From Mesorhizobium sp. (GTDB lineage Bacteria > Pseudomonadota > Alphaproteobacteria > Rhizobiales > Rhizobiaceae): a stretch of DNA of 64,000 nt. Within the stretch, counting starts at the first letter, position 1; every line of letters begins with the position of its first letter. Below are positions 39,768 through 49,346 of the stretch, piece after piece. The notes below the pieces were generated by a model, which did not search any database, was not told the origin of the DNA, and was given only the letters and a program-made list of their open reading frames with translations. The translations under genes were made by a program, and so were the position numbers. Location: assembly GCA_004020365.1 (NCBI GenBank), contig SAQR01000002.1, forward strand, positions 1 to 64,000, given 5' to 3'.

Positions 39768-41327
39768 GTGCGTGACAAGACGCAGTTGACACGGCTCGAA
39801 ACAGAAACTGTCAATGCCGCCAAAACCCGCAAGCCCCTTTATGCCGCGCGTCAAAAGATCTTTCCGAAGCGCGCCTCGGGCAACTTTCGCCGCTTCAAAT
39901 GGCTGGTGATGACGATCACACTTGGCATCTATTACCTGACTGCGTGGCTGCATTGGGATCGTGGCCCATTTGCCCCGGACCAGGCCGTGCTGCTCGATCT
40001 CACCAATCGGCGCTTCTACTTTTTCTTCATCGAGATCTGGCCGCAGGAATTCTTCTATGTGGCCGGCCTCCTGGTCATGGCCGGTGTTGGACTTTTCCTG
40101 ATTACCTCTGCTGTCGGCCGTGCCTGGTGCGGCTATGCATGTCCGCAGACCGTGTGGGTCGATCTGTTCCTTGTCGTCGAGCGTGCGATTGAGGGGGACC
40201 GCAACGCCCGCATGAAACTCGATGCCGGCCCCTGGACCGCCCGCAAGCTGATGCTGCGGGTCTCGAAACACGCCATCTGGCTTGTCATAGGGGCGGCGAC
40301 CGGTGGCGCCTGGATTTTCTATTTCGCTGATGCACCAACACTTGTGGGCGAGCTTTTCACCGGTACCGCCGCACCTGTCGCCTACATCACCATCGCCGTG
40401 CTGACGGCGACGACCTACACCTTCGGCGGCCTGATGCGCGAACAGGTCTGCACCTATATGTGCCCATGGCCGCGCATCCAGGCAGCCATGCTCGATGAGA
40501 ATTCGCTCACCGTCACCTACAATGACTGGCGCGGCGAGCCGCGATCGCGCCACGCCAAGAAGGTGCAAGCCTCGGGGCAGTCCGTCGGCGACTGCGTCGA
40601 CTGCAATGCCTGCGTCGCGGTCTGCCCAATGGGAATCGACATTCGCGACGGCCAGCAGCTCGAATGCATTACCTGCGCGCTGTGTATCGACGCCTGCGAC
40701 GGCGTCATGGACAAGCTCGGCAAGGAGCGCGGGCTGATCTCCTACGCGACGCTCTCCGACTACAACGCCAACATGATGCTGGCGACCGCAGGCGGCTCCA
40801 GTTCAATCAATCCGTCGCTGGTCAGGACTGCTGTCGGCACCTTCTCCGATCAGGTGGCGCATTTTCACATTCGCAAGATCTTCCGGCCGCGCACCTACGT
40901 CTACATGGGCTTGTGGTCGCTGATCGGGCTGGGCCTGCTCTATTCGCTGCTGACGCGCGATCGGCTCGAACTGAACGTGCTGCATGACCGCAATCCGCAA
41001 TTCGTCACACTATCCGATGGCTCCATCCGCAATGGCTATAGCGTCAAGCTGCTCAACATGATCCCTGAGCCAAGGACAATCGTCGTCACCATGCAGGGTC
41101 TGGAGGGTGCCGACATGGTCGTCGTCGGCGACGACATCCCGGCCGGCCGGTCTTTCGCCATCCCGGTCGAACCCGACCGCCTGAAAACGTTGAAGGTCTT
41201 CGTTCGCCAACCGGCGGACCAGATCCACGCCCCGGCACAGACCTTCAAGTTCCGTGTCGAGGATAAGGCGAGCTTCGAGTCGAACGAGTACGCCGCCACA
41301 TTCAACGCGCCAGAGGCCGCCAAATGA
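39768..41327 (+). CDS. fixG: FixG/CcoG, ferredoxin-type protein for cbb3 oxidase assembly
   Basis: Membrane iron-sulfur protein of the CcoG/RdxA family, proposed to reduce copper during oxidase assembly. It has about five membrane segments; Cys motifs RAWCGYACPQTVW and CTYMCPWPRIQ; and two 4Fe-4S motifs, CVDCNACVAVCPMGID and CITCALCIDACDGVMD (residues ~278-318). A C-terminal periplasmic Ig-like domain follows. The GTG at 39768 has GTGGAG 6 nt upstream; an earlier GTG at 39732 has no such site. Overlaps fixH by 4 nt. Confidence 0.94.
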   Translation: MRDKTQLTRLETETVNAAKTRKPLYAARQKIFPKRASGNFRRFKWLVMTITLGIYYLTAWLHWDRGPFAPDQAVLLDLTNRRFYFFFIEIWPQEFFYVAGLLVMAGVGLFLITSAVGRAWCGYACPQTVWVDLFLVVERAIEGDRNARMKLDAGPWTARKLMLRVSKHAIWLVIGAATGGAWIFYFADAPTLVGELFTGTAAPVAYITIAVLTATTYTFGGLMREQVCTYMCPWPRIQAAMLDENSLTVTYNDWRGEPRSRHAKKVQASGQSVGDCVDCNACVAVCPMGIDIRDGQQLECITCALCIDACDGVMDKLGKERGLISYATLSDYNANMMLATAGGSSSINPSLVRTAVGTFSDQVAHFHIRKIFRPRTYVYMGLWSLIGLGLLYSLLTRDRLELNVLHDRNPQFVTLSDGSIRNGYSVKLLNMIPEPRTIVVTMQGLEGADMVVVGDDIPAGRSFAIPVEPDRLKTLKVFVRQPADQIHAPAQTFKFRVEDKASFESNEYAATFNAPEAAK

Positions 41328-41821
41328 CCGCCAATGCCCAAAAGCCTCGCGAATTCACCGGCAGGCACATGCTGGCCATCATTCTCACCTTCTTCGGGGT
41401 GGTCATCGCGGTCAACCTGACCATGGCCACGCTCGCCAATACGAGTTGGACCGGCCTCGTCGTCGAGAACACCTATGTGGCCAGCCAGCAATTCAACAAG
41501 GAGGCCGAGGCCGGCCGCGCTCAAGCAGCGCTCGGTTGGACCGGCAAGCTGACCATCGCATGGGGCGAAGTCCGCTACAGCCTCTCCGACGCTGCAGGCA
41601 AGCCGGTTCCTCTGCACAGCGTCAAGGTGCTGTTTCGTCATCCCGCCTACGAGAAAGAGGACAAGTCCGTCACGCTCGCCCTCGCCTCCGGCCAGGAGTT
41701 CGCCGCCCAGCATATGCCGAAGGACGGCGTCTGGATCGTCGAAGTCGACACCGATGCCGGCCTGACACGACCCTATCGCGACGTCCGCAGGATTATGATT
41801 TCTCATGGAGCGCTGCAATGA
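41324..41821 (+). CDS. fixH: FixH, cbb3 oxidase assembly protein
   Basis: A 165-residue single-span membrane protein (helix at ~15-38, TGRHMLAIILTFFGVVIAVN) with a periplasmic domain (GWTGKLTIAW...DGVWIVEVD). It works with FixI and FixG in oxidase maturation. The start overlaps the fixG stop and the end overlaps the fixI start (ATGA both times). Confidence 0.95.
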   Translation: MTANAQKPREFTGRHMLAIILTFFGVVIAVNLTMATLANTSWTGLVVENTYVASQQFNKEAEAGRAQAALGWTGKLTIAWGEVRYSLSDAAGKPVPLHSVKVLFRHPAYEKEDKSVTLALASGQEFAAQHMPKDGVWIVEVDTDAGLTRPYRDVRRIMISHGALQ

Positions 41822-44106
41822 GCTGTTGTGCACCGGGCGCTGAAATGGCGCTGGATCTGAACGGCGCCACGTCGGTCCTGCCATCCAGCCAGGAGATCAG
41901 GTTGGCGAGCCGATCGCTTGGCGATGATCTTCGGCAGACCGATCTTTCAGTGCCGACGGTTCATTGCGCCGCCTGTATCCAGACGATCGAGGCGGCACTT
42001 GGAAAGCTCGATCACGTCGAAAGCGCGCGCGTCAACCTGTCGACGAAGCGGGTCGCGGTCCGGTGGCGAGGAGACGAGGTGCCACCCTTCGTCGCCGCGC
42101 TTGGCAGGCTGGGCTACGAGGCGCATCTGTTCACACCCGAGGTCGATGACAAGGACAAGACGCTTGCCGAACTGATCCGCGCTGTCGCTGTTGCCGGCTT
42201 TGCGGCGGGGAACATCATGCTGCTTTCGGTCTCTGTCTGGTCCGGCGCCGAAGGTGCTACCCGCGACCTGTTTCACTGGGTCTCGGCGCTGATCGCCATT
42301 CCTGCCCTCGCCTTCGCCGGCGGAATCTTCTTCCGTTCGGCCTGGAATGCTTTGCGCCATGGTCGCATGAATATGGACGTGCCCATCGCGGTCGGTGTTT
42401 CGCTCGCCTATGCCATGAGCCTCTATGAGACGATCAATCATGGCGACCACGCCTATTTCGACGCGTCGGTATCGCTGCTGTTCTTCCTTTTGATCGGGCG
42501 CACGCTGGATCATGTGATGCGGGAGCGTGCCCGGACTGCCGTGAAGGGCCTGTCTCAGATGGCCGCGCGTGGCGCCATGGTGATGCGCGGCGACGGCGCG
42601 CGCGACTATCTGCCGGTCGGCGAGATCGAACCAGGCATGCGGTTGTTGATCGCGGCCGGTGAGAGGATCCCCGTCGACGGCAAGATCATCCAGGGAACGT
42701 CGGATCTCGACTGCTCGCTGGCCTCAGGCGAAAGCACGCCGAAAAACGTGGCGCCGGGCGAAGCAGTACAGGCCGGCGTGCTCAATCTTACCGGCCCGCT
42801 GACGATCCAGGCGACAGCCGCCGCAAAGGATTCGTTCCTGGCGGAGATGGTTCGGCTGATGGAATCCGCCGAGGGCGGTCGCGCGCACTATCGCCGCATC
42901 GCTGATCGCGTGTCGGCACTCTACGCGCCCCTGGTTCATCTCACCGCCTTCGTGACATTCCTGGGCTGGATGGCGGCGACCGGCGACTGGCACCGGGCGA
43001 TGACGATCGCCATCGCTGTTCTCATCATCACATGCCCCTGCGCGCTCGGCCTCGCCGTGCCGATCGTCCAAGTGGTCGCGGCGCGGCGGCTTTTCGAGAG
43101 CGGTATCATGGTCAAGGACGGTTCGGCCATGGAGCGCCTCGCGGCGATCGATACTGCCGTGTTCGACAAGACCGGCACGCTCACGCTCGGCCAGCCCCGG
43201 CTGGTCAATGCGGACTCGATTGATCCGGGCATGCTGGCAATCGCCGCCGACATGGCCGCGCATTCGCGTCACCCGTTTTCAAAGGCCATGACCGGCTTTG
43301 CCGCTCCTGGCGGGCAACACAAATTCGATGCCGTCACAGAGCATCCGGGGTTCGGGATCGAAGCCACTGTCGCCGGAAGCACCTGGCGGCTGGGTCGACG
43401 CGGATGGGCTGGATGGAAGGCCCGGACCGGAGGTGAAGGCAAACATGGCTATGGTGGAACGGCCCTGACAAAAAACGGGTTCATTGTCGCGACCTTCGAT
43501 TTCGAGAATGCGCTGCGCGCCGACGCGGCGGCGGCGATCAAGCGATTGAACGATGCCGGGGTGTCGATGCAAATGCTGTCGGGCGATACCGCCGCAGCCT
43601 GCGCCGAAGTGGCAAAGCTGCTGGATATCGACGACTTCGTTCCGTGCCTGCTGCCATCGGGCAAGCTCGAACGCATCGAAACCCTCGCGAAAGTTGGGCA
43701 CAAGGTTCTGATGGTTGGCGACGGCCTCAACGATACGCCGGCCCTGAGCGCGGCGCATGTCTCGATCGCACCGGCCACCGCCGTCGACATTGGCCGCAAC
43801 GCGGCAGACTTCGTCTTCCTGCGCGAAAGCCTCCTGGCGGTGCCGCTCGCCCTGGGCGTCTCGCGCAAGGCAGGAAACCTGATCCGGCAGAACATCGCAA
43901 TCGCAATCGTCTACAATGCGGTGGCAGTACCAATCGCCATCCTCGGGCACGTCACGCCTTTGATAGCGGCGATTGCCATGTCTGCCTCATCGCTGCTTGT
44001 TATTGGAAACGCATTGCGCTTGCACGGCTTCATGGCGAATGCGACGGTGCAAGTTATTCAAAAAGTCAGACGCTCCGCAGTCGGCTATTCGGCACAATCC
44101 TCGTGA
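41818..44106 (+). CDS. fixI: FixI, copper-transporting P1B-type ATPase
   Basis: Exports copper for loading of the cbb3 oxidase. It has 762 residues: an N-terminal HMA domain with HCAACIQTIE (residues ~50-60), membrane motif TCPCALGLAVP, phosphorylation site FDKTGTLTLGQPRL, actuator loop LASGESTPKN and hinge VGDGLNDTPALSAAHVS. The extreme N-terminus has MSCCAPG, another possible metal site. The start overlaps fixH and the stop overlaps the fixS GTG start. Confidence 0.97.
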   Translation: MSCCAPGAEMALDLNGATSVLPSSQEIRLASRSLGDDLRQTDLSVPTVHCAACIQTIEAALGKLDHVESARVNLSTKRVAVRWRGDEVPPFVAALGRLGYEAHLFTPEVDDKDKTLAELIRAVAVAGFAAGNIMLLSVSVWSGAEGATRDLFHWVSALIAIPALAFAGGIFFRSAWNALRHGRMNMDVPIAVGVSLAYAMSLYETINHGDHAYFDASVSLLFFLLIGRTLDHVMRERARTAVKGLSQMAARGAMVMRGDGARDYLPVGEIEPGMRLLIAAGERIPVDGKIIQGTSDLDCSLASGESTPKNVAPGEAVQAGVLNLTGPLTIQATAAAKDSFLAEMVRLMESAEGGRAHYRRIADRVSALYAPLVHLTAFVTFLGWMAATGDWHRAMTIAIAVLIITCPCALGLAVPIVQVVAARRLFESGIMVKDGSAMERLAAIDTAVFDKTGTLTLGQPRLVNADSIDPGMLAIAADMAAHSRHPFSKAMTGFAAPGGQHKFDAVTEHPGFGIEATVAGSTWRLGRRGWAGWKARTGGEGKHGYGGTALTKNGFIVATFDFENALRADAAAAIKRLNDAGVSMQMLSGDTAAACAEVAKLLDIDDFVPCLLPSGKLERIETLAKVGHKVLMVGDGLNDTPALSAAHVSIAPATAVDIGRNAADFVFLRESLLAVPLALGVSRKAGNLIRQNIAIAIVYNAVAVPIAILGHVTPLIAAIAMSASSLLVIGNALRLHGFMANATVQVIQKVRRSAVGYSAQSS

Positions 44107-44258
44107 CGACCTTGCTCTATCTCATACCAGTGGCCCTTTTTCTGGGTGCACTGGGCCTGTCCGGCTTCGTCTGGGCATTGCGAAGCGGTCAATACGAAGA
44201 TCTCGACGGAGCCGCCGAACGGATACTAATTGATCGGGACGACAAACCGGGACGCTGA
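44103..44258 (+). CDS. fixS: FixS, small cbb3 oxidase maturation protein
   Basis: A 51-residue single-span protein (TTLLYLIPVALFLGALGLSG, then FVWALRSGQYEDLDGAAERIL) with the family's QYEDLDGAA motif. It is needed for cofactor insertion into FixN. It starts with GTG, overlapping the fixI stop by 3 nt, and is the last gene of fixGHIS. Confidence 0.95.
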   Translation: MTTLLYLIPVALFLGALGLSGFVWALRSGQYEDLDGAAERILIDRDDKPGR

Positions 44259-44556
44259 TTTCAATCTGCTGTGCATAAGATGCGCGGATCCCGCTCGTCA
44301 GTCGAGCCGGCTCGGTCGGGAACAAGCTGTCCATGCTCCATGACCAGCTTGACCTAAGCTGCGCACTACATTGATTTGTGAAAATCCACTGTCGTGCGAA
44401 GGACTGCCTTCCCATGCACCCAGTATGAGGCGGCTGATGCCGCGAGAGTACCTCGCGCGGCCGGACGAGCTTCGCACTGTGCGCACGGGTAACAAGTTGA
44501 GCGTCGCGATCGATCACCCGAGCGTGAACTACCAGTGCCGGTTGATCGTGCCCTGG

Positions 44557-44570
44557 CTGATCCAGATCAG
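44557..44570 (+). promoter_or_regulatory. Anaerobox upstream of the CHAT-like gene
   Basis: CTGATCCAGATCAG is a near-perfect match to the FNR/FixK consensus (TTGATCCAGATCAA, one change per arm) and is a symmetric palindrome in its arms. A -10-like TTTATA follows at 44594-44599. A start site near 44605 would lie 41.5 nt from the box centre, the classic activation spacing. Confidence 0.85.
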
Positions 44571-44622
44571 GGTCATATTCGCATCAGTGGTGCTTTATAG
44601 GCCAGTCTTCGAAGGAGAATGC

Positions 44623-45414
44623 ATGACTTATGTATCGCGGCCAGACGCGTCCACCTCTGATGGGGTTGCATGCTTCATTGCCGATCCATGCCAATTTCCG
44701 GCCCTGCGCCTTGCAGCAATGCGGTCACCGAAACTCAGCGCAGATCACGGTGTTCCGCACGTGGTATCCACTCGTCACGACGATAATAATAGGCAGAATC
44801 CCATGAGCGCCGTTCACATCATCGACTGCCACAACGCGAATGACTACTTCGCCGACAGGGCGGACGGACCGATCACACAGAAGATGCTAAAGACTGTCAA
44901 CATCCGCGCGGAGCTCCACATTGCTTTGGACCGAAAGCATTTTCGTGAGGCTGTAGTCCAAGCGAACAAGGCGAAGTGCGACGTGCTTCACATCGCTGGG
45001 CACGGCAATGGAGACGGGATCGCTTCGTCCAGTGGGCGAGGTAGCCTTCTTTGGGCTGACTTCGTAGAAATGTTCCAAGGCTCGGATCCAGCGCCGAAGA
45101 TCCTCGTGATGTCAATGTGCTGCGGAGCATCATACGCGTTGGGCCGTGCGTTTTCGAGATCGGCCAAGCGCCCGACGTTGATCATTGGTTCGAGTGACGC
45201 GCGCTATTTCGACGACTATGTCGCCGCGTGGGCTTTGCTCTATCGGGGACTGAATTGCAAGGACATCGACATCGAAGCCATGCAGCAGGTTCTTGATGAG
45301 ATATGCGCGGTCGTGCACGGAAACTTCCGCTACCTTGGCTGGGACGAGGAGCGAGAGCGCTATCTCTTATATCCTCGTAGGAAGGACCGCTTCAACGTCG
45401 TGGAGCGTGAGTAG
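44623..45414 (+). CDS. Caspase/CHAT-like protease-fold protein of unknown role
   Basis: A 263-residue protein with no precise family assigned. Residues ~61-263 show a caspase-like pattern: a strand then His in VLHIAGHGNGDG (H127), later a strand then Cys in ILVMSMCCGASYALG (C166 or C167), as in CHAT-domain peptidases; TLIIGSSDARYFDDYVAAWAL follows. The first 60 residues do not look like part of the fold and derive from a sequence repeated at 45546. The ATG at 44623 has AAGGAG 5 nt upstream; a second ATG at 44803 starts just before the fold but has a weak site. The anaerobox and its spacing suggest induction by FnrN or FixK at low oxygen. CHAT proteins elsewhere act in cell death or defence; a function here is unproven. 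Confidence 0.7.
   Translation: MTYVSRPDASTSDGVACFIADPCQFPALRLAAMRSPKLSADHGVPHVVSTRHDDNNRQNPMSAVHIIDCHNANDYFADRADGPITQKMLKTVNIRAELHIALDRKHFREAVVQANKAKCDVLHIAGHGNGDGIASSSGRGSLLWADFVEMFQGSDPAPKILVMSMCCGASYALGRAFSRSAKRPTLIIGSSDARYFDDYVAAWALLYRGLNCKDIDIEAMQQVLDEICAVVHGNFRYLGWDEERERYLLYPRRKDRFNVVERE
44647..44740 (+). repeat. Diverged direct repeat, copy 1
   Basis: GCGTCCACCTCTGATGGGG and what follows recurs at 45546-45642 with many identical blocks (CCACCTCTGA, GCCGATCCATGC, CTCAGCG). Translated, both copies give STS[DE]xVACF[IV]ADPC. Copy 1 lies inside the 5' end of the CHAT-like gene. Confidence 0.8.
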
Positions 45415-45703
45415 TTATGAGCACGGGTTCCAGGTGGAATGTGGCGATCGATGCGGCGCGGCCGTGGCTGACCAGCGTCGCGAGTGTCTCGCTTGCTGGC
45501 GGCGATCTGCGCGGCTGCGCGGCGAAAGGGCGGGATCGGTTAGCCGCATCCACCTCTGAGCGGGTTGCGTGCTTCGTTGCCGATCCATGCGAATCCCCCG
45601 GCCCAGCGCCTTTAGGCAATGCGGCGGGCACGGAGCTCAGCGGATGTCACTCGGCTCAGTTCCACCGTTACACGAGGATAGCCGACGGGATGGCGGCACA
45701 CTG
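45415..45703. other. About 290 nt spacer containing repeat copy 2
   Basis: An open frame begins with ATG 45417 (MSTGSRWNVAIDAARPWL) but has no recognised domain and includes the repeat; it may be a decayed leader. No anaerobox was found here, unlike the region ahead of copy 1. Confidence 0.45.
45546..45642 (+). repeat. Diverged direct repeat, copy 2
   Basis: Partner of the repeat at 44647-44740, located between the CHAT-like gene and the ubiH-like gene. The two copies bracket almost the entire CHAT-like gene, as expected after insertion by duplication or recombination. Confidence 0.8.
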
Positions 45704-46882
45704 ATGGGCTCTGACGAGAATTTTGACATCGTTGTCGTTGGAGCCGGGCCGGTCGGCCTTTCGTTCGCTGCGTCGCTTGCCCAAAGCGAACTCAAGGTGG
45801 CAGTTGTTGAACAGAACACATTCTATAGTCTGGCGAATCCGGCTTTCGATGGTCGCGAAATCGCGCTGACCAACGCTTCGATCAGAACCCTTCGCGAGCT
45901 CGGCGCCTGGGATGTCATCCCGGCTTCGGACAAATCAGCACTTCAAGGCGCGCGCGTGCTCAACGGCTCGAGCGCATTCGCTCTTCGTTTCGATCCTCCC
46001 AGCAACTCTGGAGAACCGCTGGGGGTTTTGGTTCCAAATTGCCGGATCCGCGAGGCGCTGTTCAAAATCGTCCGCTTGCAGGATCGCGCCCGGCTGTTGT
46101 GCGGCCACTCGGTCGTCGATGCAACAAACAGCCAAGAAGGAGCAGTCGTAACGCTCTCTAATGGCGCGCGTTTAACTGCTCGGCTTGTTGTTGCCGCGGA
46201 TTCGCGTTTGTCCGCCACGCGTGATCTGCTGGGCATCGGCGCCGATATCAACCGGCTTGGCCACTCGATGCTGATTTGCCGAGTGAGGCACGAGCGCGCC
46301 CACCACCAGATCGCCATCGAATGGTTCGATCACCATCAGACGATAGCGATATTGCCCCTCGCGGAGGGCGTGTCGTCGCTGCTGCTCACATTGCGCTCAA
46401 ACGAGGCCTATAGACTGCTTGCCTTCGATGACGATTTGTTCCTGTCGGAGTTGACGAAACTGTGTCGAGGGCGCCTTGGAAAAATGACCTTGGCAAGCAA
46501 GCGCCATACCTATCCGCTGGTCACGACCTGGGCGCACAAATTCCGGGCCCCGAGCGCCGCACTCATCGGCGACGCTGCCATCGGCATGCACCCGGTGACC
46601 GCTCACGGATTCAACATCGGTCTCAGCAGCCAGAAGCAACTCGCCCGTGGAATCATGACTGCGTGCCGCGACGGCCGCAATGTTGGCGACCCCGACATGC
46701 TGCACATATACGAAAGGCGGCTGCGCCTGTCGGCGGCGCCGCTCTACCATGCAACGAACATACTGGTTGGACTCTACTCCAGAGACCACCTGGCGGCACG
46801 GCTTGCAAGGCATCTGGGGCTTCGCTTTGCCCAACATGTTCCCCTTGTCCGGCATGGGATTTCGGCGGAGCTCCAGCGGTGA
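45704..46882 (+). CDS. UbiH/UbiF/COQ6-family FAD-dependent hydroxylase
   Basis: Flavoprotein monooxygenase of the ubiquinone-biosynthesis type (392 aa). N-terminal FAD-binding motif FDIVVVGAGPVGLSFAASLA (residues ~7-26), then FDGREIALTNASIRTLRELG, and the second FAD motif ALIGDAAIGMHPVTAHGFNIGL (~residue 283). Rings hydroxylated by such enzymes normally need oxygen. It sits between microaerobic respiratory genes, so a role in the quinone pool is likely (inference). The ATG at 45704 is chosen by the position of the FAD motif; no strong ribosome-binding site is seen. Confidence 0.88.
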   Translation: MGSDENFDIVVVGAGPVGLSFAASLAQSELKVAVVEQNTFYSLANPAFDGREIALTNASIRTLRELGAWDVIPASDKSALQGARVLNGSSAFALRFDPPSNSGEPLGVLVPNCRIREALFKIVRLQDRARLLCGHSVVDATNSQEGAVVTLSNGARLTARLVVAADSRLSATRDLLGIGADINRLGHSMLICRVRHERAHHQIAIEWFDHHQTIAILPLAEGVSSLLLTLRSNEAYRLLAFDDDLFLSELTKLCRGRLGKMTLASKRHTYPLVTTWAHKFRAPSAALIGDAAIGMHPVTAHGFNIGLSSQKQLARGIMTACRDGRNVGDPDMLHIYERRLRLSAAPLYHATNILVGLYSRDHLAARLARHLGLRFAQHVPLVRHGISAELQR

Positions 46883-47138
46883 TACTGCACCAGCAGTTGC
46901 ATTTTGCGCGATGTGCTGGGCGAGCGATGGGAGAGAGTGCATCATGCGCCGGAGTAATCCTGCTCCCGACGCTGATCTCCGATTGAAGAATTAACCCGTC
47001 CTTCAGGGGGGCTGCATAGGCTGCGGACAAGCAGGAGTAAGCAAGCTGACCCGTCCAGCCCTGGAAAAAGAAGATCCGCTGGAGGCGAGAATCCTTCAGG
47101 ACCAGCTCGCTGATCTGAGGGCAGGCCTTTTCGTCTCA

Positions 47139-48958
47139 ATGCCGATAAGCATTGTGCTGTCCGGGCTGATTTTGACCGTGCAGGCCCTTTCCGGGAACGG
47201 TCTTGCTGGCGCGGCCTGGTTTTCGGTCGTTAATGCGATAAATGCCGCCCGCCTTGCACTCGCCCGTCATCAGCTGAAGGAACCCGGAGTCCAGGATGAT
47301 CTGACACGGGTTTGGCTGCGGCTTCGCTGGTTTGGCAGGCTTGCTCTTCTGGCGGGATTCACCTGGTCATTCCTTGCCGTCCTAACGGCTGGGTACACGA
47401 CGTCTCAAGCATCGCTGCATCTAATAATTCTGGCGGGCATTTCAGCTGGCGCGGTCACGTACGGCAGCTCATATGCTGCGGCAGCGATATACTTCATCAC
47501 ACCGCCACTCCTCATTGCCGCCGCATGCTGCTGACGAAGGGAACCCTGGAAAACTACATTCTGGCTTTTGCCGTCCTGCTTTTCGAGGGCGGCCTGGCTC
47601 GAGCCTCGTTCGTTGGACAAGCGCGCTTCCGTGACGCGAGCCGCCTGAGACATCAAGCCGAGCGGCTTGCCGCGGAAATGGAGCGCAATTCCAGGGAGGA
47701 CCATCTTACCGCGCTCCTCAACAGGCGCGGCCTCGAACATGCAATCGATCAGTTTGAGAACACTGATGGGCCCTTTGTGGCCATGCTGATTGATCTGGAT
47801 GGGTTCAAATCTGTCAACGATACCTACGGTCACAGAACGGGTGACGAGCTGCTTGCCAGGATCGCCCGCCGAATAGAGGAAGAAGCACCGGAGGGCTCAA
47901 CGCTCGCCCGCATCGGTGGCGATGAATTCGTGCTGGTTTTTTCCTCGCTTAGAACTTCGCCTTCTCCCAGCAATCTCGCATCCAATCTCATATCCAAGCT
48001 TGCTCGCCCCTATCCTGGTGTCGCCTCCGTCCGGATCGGGGCATCCATAGGAATATACTCGGCTAAAAACCCGGGGCTGACGGAAATGTTGTTGCGGGCG
48101 GACATCGCCCTTTACACAGCTAAGCGCCGTGGCAGGAACGAATTTTGCCTGTTCGATGCCGAGCTCGACCGGGAACTGCAACGCCGCCAGTCCATCGAAC
48201 GCGATCTTCATTCGGCGATAAAGACGAGAAGCTTGGGCCCTTGGTTCCAGCCAATCGTAAGACTCGACACCGAAGCTGTGATCGGTTTTGAAGGGTTGCT
48301 AAGGTGGTCCCATCCGATTCACGGTTCCATCTCTCCGCCCGAAATCATGACAGCGGCACGCGAAACCGGAATGCTCCAGCTGCTAACTCAAGCTGTATTT
48401 TCCGAATGTTGCGCTTTTATCGACGCCTTGGTGAAAGCTGACTGTCGTGATGTTCGTGTGGCGATGAACGTTTCACCGCGCGAATTGGAGGCCGGCGATA
48501 TCGACGAAATGGTTCTGAATGGTCTGGCGGCAAAGGACCTCCCTGCAACGATGTTCGAAATTGAGATAACAGAAGAATCGCCCGTGGACCCGGACAGGGT
48601 CGATGAAAAGCTCGGACGGCTTTCACATGCCGGCATTTCCATCGCGCTCGATGACTTCGGCACCGGCTTTTCCACGTTGGCATCGCTCAAGGACAGTCGG
48701 ATAAGGAAGGTGAAAATAGACCAGGGCTTCATTCGCGCTTTAGCCAAATCGCGGGAGGATCGGCTGCTTGTCAAAACCGTGATCGATCTTGGTCGGACGC
48801 TCGGGATCGAGGTCATGGCCGAGGGCGTCGAGACAGAGGCGGATCGGCAAACTCTGCACAAGCTTGGCTGCAAAACCGCTCAGGGCTTCATGTTCTCCAA
48901 GGCGGTGCCACTCAGCCAAGCGCTTGGTTTGGCAGTTAAAGAGCGCCAGGAGTTGTGA
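47139..48958 (+). pseudogene. Membrane GGDEF-EAL cyclic-di-GMP enzyme, frameshifted
   Basis: The first frame (open from about 47046; ATG 47139, or CTG 47046 behind AGGAG) encodes at least four membrane helices and stops at 47532-47534 just after PPLLIAAACC. The continuation, LTKGTLENYILAFAVLL, then GGDEF (ARIGGDEFVLV, near residue 265) and EAL (as GFEGLLRW, then NVSPREL, ALDDFGTGFSTL, KIDQGFI) domains, is in another frame ending 48958. A one-base loss near 47528 explains the split. Both catalytic halves look intact but are detached from the sensor. The downstream part might still be made from an internal start such as ATG 47525. Confidence 0.82.
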
Positions 48959-49346
48959 CCGGGATCCGCCATTCGCTCACGCGCGCCACCTCGCCGGGTT
49001 CAGCGGTATCCTGCAAGTGGATGGCTACTCGGCCTATACCAACCTGGTCAAGGCACGGGACAAAGCCGGCAGCAATGAAACAATCCGGCTCGCCGGGTGC
49101 TGGGCTCACCTGCGGCGCAAATTCTACGACCTGCACATCAGCGGGATCTCGCAGGGCCGCGACGGGTTCGATCACCGCCATGACCGAATTGTGGAAGGTC
49201 GAGACAAGGTTCGTGGCAAGGATGCTGGAAGCCGCGCCGCGCTGCGTCAGGAAAAGTCCGTGGCCATTGTCGCGAGCCCCTTCGATCTATGGGAAGCGGA
49301 ACTGGGCAAGGTCTCGGGGAAATCCAAAACCGCCTTGCGGGGCTGA
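48959..49346 (+). mobile_element. IS66-type transposase remnant
   Basis: Fragments of an IS66 TnpC transposase: LAGFSGILQVDGYSAYTNLVKARDK and GCWAHLRRKFYDLHISG, the region around the second catalytic Asp, then DKVRGKDAGSRAALRQEKS and GKVSGKSKTAL. There is no start, no N-terminus and no C-terminal end, so it is a relic. It directly abuts the stop of the GGDEF-EAL gene. Confidence 0.75.

Noticed and set aside
44043-44258. Reading frame 43644-44258 as one long gene over fixI and fixS
   Set aside because: Only the part from GTG 44103 is real (fixS); the upstream part is an off-frame of fixI.
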